Shown: one piece after another, positions 46,093 through 53,887 of the stretch | How the letters are laid out: each line of letters starts with the position of its first letter | How positions within the stretch are numbered: position 1 is the first letter of the stretch | Assembly: GCF_021533215.1 (NCBI RefSeq) | Contig: NZ_JAJNKA010000013.1 | Span: forward strand, 124,001-188,000 | Direction: 5' to 3' | DNA: 64,000 nucleotides | DNA from: Portibacter lacus | GTDB taxonomy: Bacteria > Bacteroidota > Bacteroidia > Chitinophagales > Saprospiraceae | Notes under the pieces: generated by a model | The model's database searches: none | Seen by the model: the letters and a program-made list of their open reading frames with translations, nothing else | What the model was told of the DNA's origin: nothing | Made by a program: the position numbers and the translations under genes

Positions 46093-47091
46093 TTAGCTAA
46101 TGTTGTTTAGTCTATCCCTGAGATTTTTAAGCTTGTCAATAAGTTCTTCAAATGATAAAGTTACTCCGTAAAACATTGATTCTTTCATGTTTCTGTAGTC
46201 TTGCTGCCATTGTTTGATTACTTTTTTCGGTGGAATGAAATCAATGTATTTATGCTGATGCTTATTATAATCGACCCAGGTTATGTTTGTAATCATTTTT
46301 CTATGTTCAACTATTTTATTGTATAATTCAATGTCACTTATTGCATCTTCAAGAAAATCAGAATTCATTAATTTTTCAATATCATATAAATGCCTAGTCA
46401 TTCGGTCATGACGAATAACTTTACCTTCTGGCTTTTGGAACTCTTCATGAAGAAGAAATATTTTTTCTAACATCGTTCGTGTAGGTAATACCGTTGGAAC
46501 ATGTATTGCATTATCCGAAAATGTTTGATCTGGATAAACTTGACCAATGAAAGAAACCATACTTCTTAACTCATATGGATCTCTTAATGATCTCGAGCTA
46601 ATTTCAATCAGTATTCTTGGTTTTATATACTCAACTTCTTCGGTTATTGGCTCATATTTTAGTTCAATTGACATTGGATCTGTGTCCGATTCTTCAAAAT
46701 CAACTAGAGTTAGAACATACTCTTTTATTCCATTCTCTTTTAGCCTATTTCTTAATACTGGTACAAATTTTTCATTTACAAACTTTGCAGCATCCTTTCT
46801 TAATTTTCTTACACCACTTTTAGTTAAGTCTCCTCCGAAATTCAGGTAAGATCTATCAATACCTAAATCTATATCTTCGGAAAATCTTTCTATTAAATTC
46901 CAACCTTTACTAAGAGAAGTACCTCCTTTAAAAACAATATGCTCTCCATATTCGGTTTTAAAAATTGCCTTTAGCGCAATCATAACCCAAAAGTCTTTTT
47001 CTATTGCTGTTGGAATGATGCCAATTCTAGTGCTAGTTTGGTTAATTATTTCTTTGCGTTCATTAATTTTCAAGTTGAACCATTCTTCCAT
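46093..47091 (-). CDS. abiEii: AbiEii-type nucleotidyltransferase toxin
   Basis: A 332-residue nucleotidyltransferase-like protein. GGTSLSKGW (56-64) and SEDIDLGID (71-79) form the GS-x-DxD core of the DNA polymerase-beta superfamily; EKDFWV near 31-36 is typical of AbiEii. The family blocks growth (by modifying tRNA in characterised members) and gives phage resistance by abortive infection. The cognate AbiEi-like gene lies immediately upstream with a six-base gap, forming a standard type IV toxin-antitoxin pair. Confidence 0.9.
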   Translation of the reverse strand: MEEWFNLKINERKEIINQTSTRIGIIPTAIEKDFWVMIALKAIFKTEYGEHIVFKGGTSLSKGWNLIERFSEDIDLGIDRSYLNFGGDLTKSGVRKLRKDAAKFVNEKFVPVLRNRLKENGIKEYVLTLVDFEESDTDPMSIELKYEPITEEVEYIKPRILIEISSRSLRDPYELRSMVSFIGQVYPDQTFSDNAIHVPTVLPTRTMLEKIFLLHEEFQKPEGKVIRHDRMTRHLYDIEKLMNSDFLEDAISDIELYNKIVEHRKMITNITWVDYNKHQHKYIDFIPPKKVIKQWQQDYRNMKESMFYGVTLSFEELIDKLKNLRDRLNNIS

Positions 47092-47097
47092 AATAAA

Positions 47098-47691
47098 TTA
47101 ACGTTTAGTAATTAAATCCCTTATCCAACTTGGTGCTAGTTTGATGTCATGTTTAATATCTTCGTTTGGTATTTCTGCCAGTATTTTATTTATCTTTTTC
47201 TTTACTTCAAGCGTTATGTTGTCTTTTTTCATATGCTTTAATGCTTGAATGATTAGTATCATTCTATCATTTTTGGCAGCAAGTAATTTAGTTGGTGCAG
47301 ATTTAAATTTAATTGAACCACTTCCTATTGTAATTTTTCTTGGGCTACCATCTGTTAGGTAGACTACATTCACGGGCACCTGTGTTGAAAAACCTAACTT
47401 ATTTAGAGCATAGAGACCGGTTGGGATTATCCGTGCCTTATCTCGCTTTGCTATTGCTTTTGCAATATCTTCAATAGTTGGTAACAATATACCTAGTACT
47501 TTATGTTTTTTCGGAAATAGATATATGCCCCTTGCTAGCCTTAATAATACTCCTTTGTCCTCTAATCTATTTAGCGCTTGTCTTACAGCTGTTGATGAGC
47601 CATATTTGTTAAAATTATCCGGAAAAAATATTTTACCACGTTTGTGATTATATATTGACTTAAGTATTTGATTTTCAACTGAAAGTGTCAT
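47098..47691 (-). CDS. abiEi: AbiEi-type antitoxin and autorepressor
   Basis: I start this 197-residue protein at the ATG at 47691 (MTLSVENQILKSIYN). The longer open frame begins at 47793, but its first codons lie upstream of a promoter and palindrome at 47709-47737 and look non-coding. The N-terminal winged helix (SSTAVRQALNRLEDKGVLLRLARGIY) is typical of AbiEi; the C-terminal part (ITIGSGSIKFKSAPTKLLA) belongs to the antitoxin domain. AbiEi proteins neutralise AbiEii without binding it stably and repress their own operon through inverted repeats. Confidence 0.85.
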   Translation of the reverse strand: MTLSVENQILKSIYNHKRGKIFFPDNFNKYGSSTAVRQALNRLEDKGVLLRLARGIYLFPKKHKVLGILLPTIEDIAKAIAKRDKARIIPTGLYALNKLGFSTQVPVNVVYLTDGSPRKITIGSGSIKFKSAPTKLLAAKNDRMILIIQALKHMKKDNITLEVKKKINKILAEIPNEDIKHDIKLAPSWIRDLITKR

Positions 47692-47708
47692 TTTTACGAT
47701 TTCATTTC

Positions 47709-47737
47709 TGTCACAAAAATATAATAAAAACGTGACA
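47709..47737 (-). promoter_or_regulatory. abiE promoter with flanking inverted repeat
   Basis: TGTCAC (47709-47714) and GTGACA (47732-47737) are perfect inverted halves, 17 bases apart. Between them, on the minus strand, TATTTTTG (47714-47721) matches the -7 TAnnTTTG element. Binding of the AbiEi protein to the two halves would cover the promoter, as in known AbiE autoregulation. Confidence 0.6.
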
Positions 47738-47791
47738 AAACTACACTCGGACCTAATTATGTGTTTGAAAAAACAAAGAGGTGGGAAAGAC

Positions 47792-47816
47792 ACTCATGAA
47801 TCTTTGATTCATGAGT
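47792..47816. repeat. Perfect 11-base hairpin with TTT loop
   Basis: ACTCATGAATC (47792-47802) and GATTCATGAGT (47806-47816) are exact complements around TTT. No T-run follows on either strand, so this is not an ordinary terminator. It is the first of two strong palindromes next to each other. Confidence 0.9.
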
Positions 47817-47826
47817 TGATAATATT

Positions 47827-47901
47827 GATAACAACAATGCATAGTGAAATGCAACAAAGTTGGAAGTCTTTCAGACCATTTCACTATGCATTGTTGTTAT
47901 C
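47827..47901. repeat. T-shaped palindrome: 25-base stem enclosing two small hairpins
   Basis: The arms at 47827-47851 and 47877-47901 are perfect 25-base complements. The 25 bases between them contain CAAC-AAA-GTTG (47852-47862), the three-base linker GAA, and GTCT-TTC-AGAC (47866-47876). Both small hairpins are perfect and abut the long stem with no free base, so one strand folds into a T or three-way junction. An open frame crossing it (47732-47968) is not credible as a gene. From 47902 to 48137 I see nothing further. Confidence 0.9.
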
Positions 47902-48137
47902 GACGGAGGTAGATGATTTTATTGACAAAGTCAAGTATTTAAAGCTATTACATTCTATATGTTTTTGATTTATAAATATTTATACATGCCAAATTAATAT
48001 ATTGTTTAAAATTCAAAATTCTCTCTAACCACTTTTTAGAAGAAATTATATTTGTCAAAGCGGTATCGCTGGGGAAATCATTATAGGGCTGGTCTTATGT
48101 TTAAATATTAATTCTGGCTTTGAAAACTTATCAAGCG

Positions 48138-48484
48138 TAAAACATATCATGAAAAACATTTCATAGCCTCACTTGATGTGAGACCATGAAGTTTTTCTAA
48201 TTCATAGCCTCCGTTGGTGATCGGACAATTCACTAGATGTGACCATGAAGTTTTTCTAATTCAGATTGATGGATTTCATGTCTTAATTCTATCGCCAGAC
48301 ATGAAAACATATCATGAAAAACATTTCATAGCCTCACTTGATGTGAGACCATGAAGTTTTTCTAATTCATAGCCTCCGCTGGTGATCGGACAGGGCACTT
48401 GATGTGAGACCATGAAGTTTTTCTAATTCATAGCCTCCCGTAGGTAACCGGATAGACTACTTGATGTGAGAACATGACGTTTTT
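48138..48484. repeat. Cluster of terminator-like dispersed repeats
   Basis: The element TTGATGTGAGACCATGAAG followed by TTTTTCTA recurs near 48172, 48336 and 48397, with variants near 48232 and 48459. Complete stems (TTCATAGCCTCAC / GTGAGACCATGAA) lie at 48160-48190 and 48325-48355. Between copies a second element, CCGYTGGTGATCGGAC, occurs near 48202 and 48377 with a diverged form near 48438; its reverse complement recurs near 62555. A stretch of about 60 bases is duplicated almost exactly (48140-48200 and 48305-48365). Confidence 0.85.
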
Positions 48485-50389
48485 CTATTTTAATTCAAAA
48501 TTATCCGTCCGAAATGGTGTTACCGGATAACCTGCCTTGCTGAATAAATTGGCGTCCGCTGGATTAATCTCCCATGCATATCTTACCGCTACAGGTTTCG
48601 CAATATCTTCACTCCATACGGTTACTTTACCATCTTGTAGTTTTGCTTGTGCCCATACAAATTTACCATCCGCTCCAGCGATACTAAAACCTTGAACATA
48701 GCCATATCTGTTTTTCACCATTAGTCCTTCACCTACCGTTTTAAATTGAACGACGACATGATTCCCAACGACCTTATGAGAACCATACATTGGGCTACCC
48801 TCTACCACATTTTCTCCATATACTTTATTCCGTGCTGGTAGAGCTAATCTATGCCCTACATCCTTTTTATTTCTCGGATGAATATCATCAGGATTACCAA
48901 TGTCAGTGATAATTGCCTGTCCAGTATTTTCTACTTTTAGTACATCGGTCATAGATTCACGAATTACTCCCCAACCATCATTTCCAGGTTCTTCCATCGG
49001 TTGTTTCCAGTTGGCGAGTGAAACATAAAAGAAAGGAAGATCAGGTTGATTCCATTTTTCTCTCCAGTCACTAATCAATGTTCGGAGCAAAAATCTATAA
49101 TCATAAGCGGTTTGAATTGAACCAGCATTTGATTCTCCTTGATACCAGATCACACCTTTTACAGGAAAATCAATAATAGGACTGATCATCGCATTATAAA
49201 TTAAAGTAGGTGTACTATTTGATAATTGAGTAACTTTTATAGCTGCAAATCGTATCTTCCAATCAAAATCACTCAATGGTTTATTGCCAATCCTTGTGTC
49301 AAATTCAGTAGTGTAAAAACCTCCACCTCCTGTGTTATCTTCTACTCGTACCATCAAAATATTCTTTCCCTTTTTGATAACATCAGCAGGAACAGTGTAT
49401 ACTCGTTCTACATTATATCCTTTAGTCTCCCCAACCAATACACCATTAACCCAAGTTTTATCATTGTCATCCAATGCTCCAAGTTTCAACACTGTTTCTC
49501 CACTTGCTTCGAATTCAGTTCTATACCAAGCAACTCCATCCACATTTTCAAAGCCTTGGTCTTCCCACCTTATATTCGTTTTGATCGTTTTCCATTTAGA
49601 TAAATCTATGTTTTCTCCTCCCCAGATTGGTTTCCCATTGACAACAGAATTATCCTTATCCGTTAGGTCTGGAAACATTTTTTTAATTTTATCTTTGGTG
49701 GACTCATTCATGTTATTTTTCTTGCGGTAAGTGCTATAACTTTCTTGAGTATGATGCTCTATAAGCATCTCTTCGCTGATCCAAGGTTGGATTCTGCTTC
49801 CACCCCAAGAAGAATTCAATAAACCGATCGGAATATTTTGCGAAGCTCTTAACTCTTTAGCGAAATAGTATCCTACTGCAGTAAAATCACCTGCTGTTTC
49901 AGGACTATTCACCACCCATTCACCACCGGGAATCATTTCTTCAGGTGTTTCAGAATTAGCATGAGGTATTTTAAAATGTCTAATTAACCCATCATTTGCG
50001 TCATTTATCTCAGCTTCTGCATTGTCCGTATTTTTTAAGACCCATTCCATATTAGACTGACCAGAACATAACCATACATCTCCGAAATAAATGTCATTAT
50101 ATGTTAATCCGTTATTCGCTGTTTTTATTTCTATGACATAAGGTCCCCCTGCAGGAGTTGGAGGTAAATTAACAACCCAGCGACCATCCAGATCTGCTTT
50201 GCCTTGTATTTCTTTTTTGTTAAATATTACTTTAACAGATTCGCCTGGAGCGCCCCATCCTTTAATCGGAATTTCTACATTTCTTTGTAAAATCGCATGA
50301 TCCCCAATGGTTTTTTTAGTTCTAAACTGACCATTTAAAGATGACGAAATAACGAAGAATAAAAGAATGATGAATAGTGTGTTTTTCAT
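48485..50389 (-). CDS. Sialate O-acetylesterase-like SGNH hydrolase
   Basis: A 634-residue secreted esterase with a signal peptide (about residues 1-20). The SGNH block I is LCSGQSNMEWVL with nucleophile Ser112; VIWYQGESNAG is the characteristic Gln/Glu block; DDIHPRNKKDVGHR holds the catalytic Asp and His. An inserted jelly-roll-like region (about 240-360, GVAWYRTEFEASGETVLKLG) is typical of the long 9-O-acetylesterase family. It removes acetyl groups from sialic acids or other glycans. It lies alone on the minus strand; the repeats beyond its 3' end may serve as terminators. Confidence 0.9.
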   Translation of the reverse strand: MKNTLFIILLFFVISSSLNGQFRTKKTIGDHAILQRNVEIPIKGWGAPGESVKVIFNKKEIQGKADLDGRWVVNLPPTPAGGPYVIEIKTANNGLTYNDIYFGDVWLCSGQSNMEWVLKNTDNAEAEINDANDGLIRHFKIPHANSETPEEMIPGGEWVVNSPETAGDFTAVGYYFAKELRASQNIPIGLLNSSWGGSRIQPWISEEMLIEHHTQESYSTYRKKNNMNESTKDKIKKMFPDLTDKDNSVVNGKPIWGGENIDLSKWKTIKTNIRWEDQGFENVDGVAWYRTEFEASGETVLKLGALDDNDKTWVNGVLVGETKGYNVERVYTVPADVIKKGKNILMVRVEDNTGGGGFYTTEFDTRIGNKPLSDFDWKIRFAAIKVTQLSNSTPTLIYNAMISPIIDFPVKGVIWYQGESNAGSIQTAYDYRFLLRTLISDWREKWNQPDLPFFYVSLANWKQPMEEPGNDGWGVIRESMTDVLKVENTGQAIITDIGNPDDIHPRNKKDVGHRLALPARNKVYGENVVEGSPMYGSHKVVGNHVVVQFKTVGEGLMVKNRYGYVQGFSIAGADGKFVWAQAKLQDGKVTVWSEDIAKPVAVRYAWEINPADANLFSKAGYPVTPFRTDNFELK

Positions 50390-50492
50390 GTTTTGTTTGT
50401 TTCAGTGAATTAAGATAGTAAAAAAAATCAAACGAAGGTTTTTGACTTTAATTCAAAATTTGTTTCTTACGGATCACTAAAGTAATGGACTC

Positions 50493-51335
50493 TTGATAAA
50501 AAAATATTCATTTGATATTTTTAAGCCGAAATGGCCAAAATGGAAGATAAGTTTGGCGGATACACTGCTTAAAATTCTACCGCTTGGTGTTGCGAAGGCC
50601 AATAAAATGATTAAGAAGCATGGTAACTTAAAAGATCATGAATTTATTAATGAAGTTATCAATGATCTAGGTCACGAACTTGATGTTGTTGGTGTGGATA
50701 ATATTCCAGCTTCGGGTCCTGTAACACTAGTTGCTAATCATCCAGGAGGAGCCGATGTCGTTGCAACCATTAGCGCAATCGCTAAGAAGCGATCCGATTT
50801 TGTCATTCTTGCTAATGAATTGATATGTGTAGAACCAGTGGTAGGCATAGTACTTCCAGTGAATACAATGTCCAAGTCGAATAAGTTGGACATGAGTGCT
50901 GTTCATCAAGCGTATAAAGATGGGAAAGTGGTCGTGTTTTATGCTGCAGGAAAGAATTCAAGGTATAATGAAGATGGAGAATTAAAAGATAGAAAGTGGC
51001 GACCAACCTTCATTGATTTTGCTGTTCAATACCATACGCCGATCTCGGTTCTTAAAATTGGTGGATCGAATGCAGACATTTTTTACAAGGTTTCTCGTTT
51101 TAGAGAGAATAACAAAAGATTTAAGAAAATTCCATTGGAGAATATTTTCCAATTAAGAGAATTGGTTAGGCCAAAACCTTACCCGATTAAACTTCAGTTT
51201 TCGGAAGCATTGTCACCCGAATTGATTAAGGAGAAACTAAAAGGAGGTGAGTTAAAAGACAAAAGGGCATTAGCCGATGAGTTGTATGAATTTTTATATC
51301 AAATGGACGATGACCATTTTAAATTTCAAGGATGA
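50493..51335 (+). CDS. glsA: Lysophospholipid acyltransferase-family protein (GlsA-like)
   Basis: A 280-residue PlsC-type acyltransferase. The catalytic HX4D motif is NHPGGAD with His83 and Asp88. The start is TTG at 50493: the nearest upstream ATG is out of frame with an immediate stop, and the next in-frame ATG would remove conserved N-terminal sequence. The stop overlaps the start of the next gene by four bases. With its GNAT-like partner this matches the two-gene glycine/ornithine-lipid systems of Bacteroidota, where the PlsC-type enzyme adds the second acyl chain to the lyso-aminolipid. Confidence 0.8.
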   Translation: MIKKYSFDIFKPKWPKWKISLADTLLKILPLGVAKANKMIKKHGNLKDHEFINEVINDLGHELDVVGVDNIPASGPVTLVANHPGGADVVATISAIAKKRSDFVILANELICVEPVVGIVLPVNTMSKSNKLDMSAVHQAYKDGKVVVFYAAGKNSRYNEDGELKDRKWRPTFIDFAVQYHTPISVLKIGGSNADIFYKVSRFRENNKRFKKIPLENIFQLRELVRPKPYPIKLQFSEALSPELIKEKLKGGELKDKRALADELYEFLYQMDDDHFKFQG

Positions 51336-52363
51336 AGAAGGTATTAGAAGCTAAACCATTGGAAGTAGATCCGATGGATTATTTTGATGAAAAGAAAAAG
51401 GTATTTAGCAATATTCCTGTTTTTCCTTTAATCACAGAAGAGGAAATCGAGAAAGCGATTCTTGAATCCATTGACAAAGAAAAATTTGCTCAAGAAATAG
51501 AAGGAATTCTAGCTTATTCCAAGAAGAAAAAAAGTTTTGTCAAAGATACCGCCTACATTATTTGCCTGATCAATTGGGATCGATGTCCAGAATTGAGTCA
51601 GCTGCTTACCATCATGAGAGAATGGGCCTTTAGAAATGAAGGTGGTGGAGTAGGAGAGAATGACTATGATAATTTTGACGAGTTGGATAAAATGGAACAA
51701 TTGATCATTTTAGACACAGAAGCAGAATCAGTCATCGGAACCATCATCGGTGGATATAGGTATATGGTTCATGATAAAGACTCTTATCATACTGGACCTA
51801 TGGGAGATCACTTCGTATTTTCAGAGACTTGGAAAAACGAGAAATGGATAGAACTTGGCAGATCATTTATTAATCCATGGTACCAAAAAAGACACCAGAG
51901 ATTATCTTTTGATTTAGTGCTACATGGATTAGGCTACATCTATGCGAAAAACATGGATGCGCTTGGCTACTTTGGGAAAATAACATTATATAACGTGTAT
52001 GAACGCCAAGGAGCGGATAAGTTCTTCCTTGCAGTAGGAAAAGAATATTTTAGACAAAGTGATGATGTGACTGTCGTGCCATCAGAAAGAATTGCAGAAG
52101 GCGAACTATCAGCAGATCAGAGAGAAATGCTGGAGCGCGACATCTTTAAAGGCTTGTTTTACATGTTACGAAAAGATTACCAGATTAATATGGTGCCGAT
52201 TATGGCAGTCTATAATCGAATGACAGATCTAGAAAAGATGTACTACTTCGGAGCGTTTAAGCACTACTCGTTTGGTGATTCTATCGAAATGGGAATTGCC
52301 ATTGCATTTAATGATATCTATGAGACCATTATTGAGAAATTCGCCCGCCCTTACATGACTTAG
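51332..52363 (+). CDS. glsB: N-acyltransferase of the OlsB/GlsB type
   Basis: A 343-residue GNAT-fold protein of the OlsB/hemolysin-like group. The pattern ESVIGTIIGGYRYM, then WIELGRSFINPWYQ, then FDLVLHGLGYIYAKN and ITLYNVYERQGADKFFLAVG, matches N-acyl amino acid synthases. In Bacteroides, GlsB transfers a 3-hydroxyacyl chain to glycine, and GlsA then esterifies the hydroxyl. The order here is glsA-glsB with an ATGA overlap. The head-group amino acid (glycine, ornithine or other) cannot be read from the sequence. Confidence 0.8.
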   Translation: MKKVLEAKPLEVDPMDYFDEKKKVFSNIPVFPLITEEEIEKAILESIDKEKFAQEIEGILAYSKKKKSFVKDTAYIICLINWDRCPELSQLLTIMREWAFRNEGGGVGENDYDNFDELDKMEQLIILDTEAESVIGTIIGGYRYMVHDKDSYHTGPMGDHFVFSETWKNEKWIELGRSFINPWYQKRHQRLSFDLVLHGLGYIYAKNMDALGYFGKITLYNVYERQGADKFFLAVGKEYFRQSDDVTVVPSERIAEGELSADQREMLERDIFKGLFYMLRKDYQINMVPIMAVYNRMTDLEKMYYFGAFKHYSFGDSIEMGIAIAFNDIYETIIEKFARPYMT

Positions 52364-52852
52364 ATGAAAAGGGGAATTGCGGTACTGCTTATTATTTTTT
52401 GGTCCACTTTTATATATGGCCAAAACGTTATTTTAGGCACTAACGGATTCATTACTAAGAACCCTTTCGCTGAGGAATCAGGATTTGGGATATACAATCG
52501 AATGGGTATAGAAGTCTTCGAATTAGAACTGGGCATCAAATCATTTTACGGAAAGTTATCGAGCCTTGAGGCCTATGGAATATCATTTTATACCTTTATT
52601 CCTATTTATCAATATAAGAAATGGATCGTTTTAGGGCATGTGGAAGGTGGATTATCTCTTGTCTATAATGATTTCTTTGGTTCAGAACGTGCACTCCAGA
52701 TGGGGCTCGGACCTGGTATTAAGTATGCATTAAATGATTATTTTAGTTTTGAATTCATTCTAGAATATGCAATCTTTGCTAATGTGACCACATCAAGTCC
52801 ACTTTATACTCACGTATTTATTCCAACTTTAGGTTGGTCCGTAAGAATTTAA
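52364..52852 (+). CDS. Small secreted beta-barrel-like protein
   Basis: A 162-residue protein with a signal peptide (MKRGIAVLLIIFWSTFIYGQ) and alternating strands (FGIYNRMGIEVFELELGIKS, WIVLGHVEGGLSLVYNDFFG, LQMGLGPGIKYALNDYFSFE) typical of an eight-stranded outer-membrane barrel. Its ATG directly follows the glsB stop codon, so it is translated from the same message. A link to the aminolipid pathway is only positional. Confidence 0.65.
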   Translation: MKRGIAVLLIIFWSTFIYGQNVILGTNGFITKNPFAEESGFGIYNRMGIEVFELELGIKSFYGKLSSLEAYGISFYTFIPIYQYKKWIVLGHVEGGLSLVYNDFFGSERALQMGLGPGIKYALNDYFSFEFILEYAIFANVTTSSPLYTHVFIPTLGWSVRI

Positions 52853-52869
52853 TTTCTAATTACATTTCC

Positions 52870-53877
52870 ATGAAAGCAACATTTCTTTTTTTATCTTTTT
52901 TTCTTTTAGGTCAATGTCAAAGTCAACAGACGCTGGAAGAGCTGCCCACTAATGATTCAGAAGTGGTGATTGCTTTCGGATCTTGTAACAAGCAATATGA
53001 AACCCAGATTTTATGGGACGATATTATGAAGAACAATCCTGATGCATGGATCTGGTTAGGAGATAATATATACGGAGATTCACCTGATTCGACAGTTATG
53101 AAAGAGAAGTATGATGCTCAGAAAAACAATGTTGAATATAAAAAGCTAAGAACGAATACTGCAATCTATGGTATATGGGATGATCATGACTACGGCTTAA
53201 ATGATGGTGGTAAAAACTTCGAACCGAAAAAAACAATGCGTAATCTGATGTTTGATTTTTTAGATGTTTCGGAGACAAATGAAGCTTGGTCAAGAGATGG
53301 AGGTTATCAATCGTATGACCTTAATTTGAAAAATATAGCTGTAAAATTAATCCTTCTAGATAGTCGATATTTTCGAGATGATCCCATCAGAAATGGCAAT
53401 GGATATGATCCTAATATGACTGGAACTATTTTAGGCGAAGCCCAGTGGGAATGGTTAGAAAAGGAGATCGTGAATACAACGGCTGATGTACTTCTTATCG
53501 GAAATGGCATCCAAGTGATTCCTGAAGAGCATCGTTTCGAAAAATGGGCTAATTTTCCGAATGAACGGAAAAGATTGATTGACCTGATCGCAAGTAGAAG
53601 TGAGGTCCAGACCATTTTGCTAAGTGGCGACAGGCACATAACGGAAGTTTCTAAATTGGATATCGGTCGCCAGCAACTCTATGAAATTACTTGTTCAGGG
53701 ATGACTCATACTTACACAGGTATTAGCGGAGAAGCAAATAAGCATAGGGTCTCAGACGTAATTAAAAAGAAAAATTATGGCGTACTAAGGTTGAAAGAAG
53801 TCGGTAGTGAAATAGAAGCAGTTTTTGAATCAAGAGGCAATGATAGTGAGATTTATCAACGCATAACTTTAGATTAA
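52870..53877 (+). CDS. PhoD-like metallophosphatase lipoprotein
   Basis: A 335-residue alkaline phosphatase D-family protein. I start at the ATG at 52870, which gives a lipoprotein signal (MKATFLFLSFFLLGQCQSQQ); the longer frame begins with TTG at 52834 inside the preceding gene and would bury the signal. Metal-site motifs are FGSCNKQ, WLGDNIYGD, GIWDDHDYG, LLDSRYF and LSGDRHITE, in PhoD order. It lies 17 bases after the small barrel gene. The likely activity is phosphodiester or phosphomonoester hydrolysis in the periplasm. Confidence 0.85.
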   Translation: MKATFLFLSFFLLGQCQSQQTLEELPTNDSEVVIAFGSCNKQYETQILWDDIMKNNPDAWIWLGDNIYGDSPDSTVMKEKYDAQKNNVEYKKLRTNTAIYGIWDDHDYGLNDGGKNFEPKKTMRNLMFDFLDVSETNEAWSRDGGYQSYDLNLKNIAVKLILLDSRYFRDDPIRNGNGYDPNMTGTILGEAQWEWLEKEIVNTTADVLLIGNGIQVIPEEHRFEKWANFPNERKRLIDLIASRSEVQTILLSGDRHITEVSKLDIGRQQLYEITCSGMTHTYTGISGEANKHRVSDVIKKKNYGVLRLKEVGSEIEAVFESRGNDSEIYQRITLD

Positions 53878-53887
53878 ATTCTAATTT

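Noticed and set aside
46021-47901. Retron (reverse transcriptase with structured RNA)
   Set aside because: The foldbacks are suggestive, but no reverse transcriptase gene lies in the window.
47732-47968. 78-codon plus-strand open frame
   Set aside because: It crosses both perfect palindromes and the abiE promoter; its composition follows the palindromes and not a protein.
52834-52869. TTG-initiated N-terminal extension of the PhoD-like protein
   Set aside because: It overlaps the preceding gene and would place a lipoprotein signal internally; the ATG at 52870 gives a proper signal peptide.
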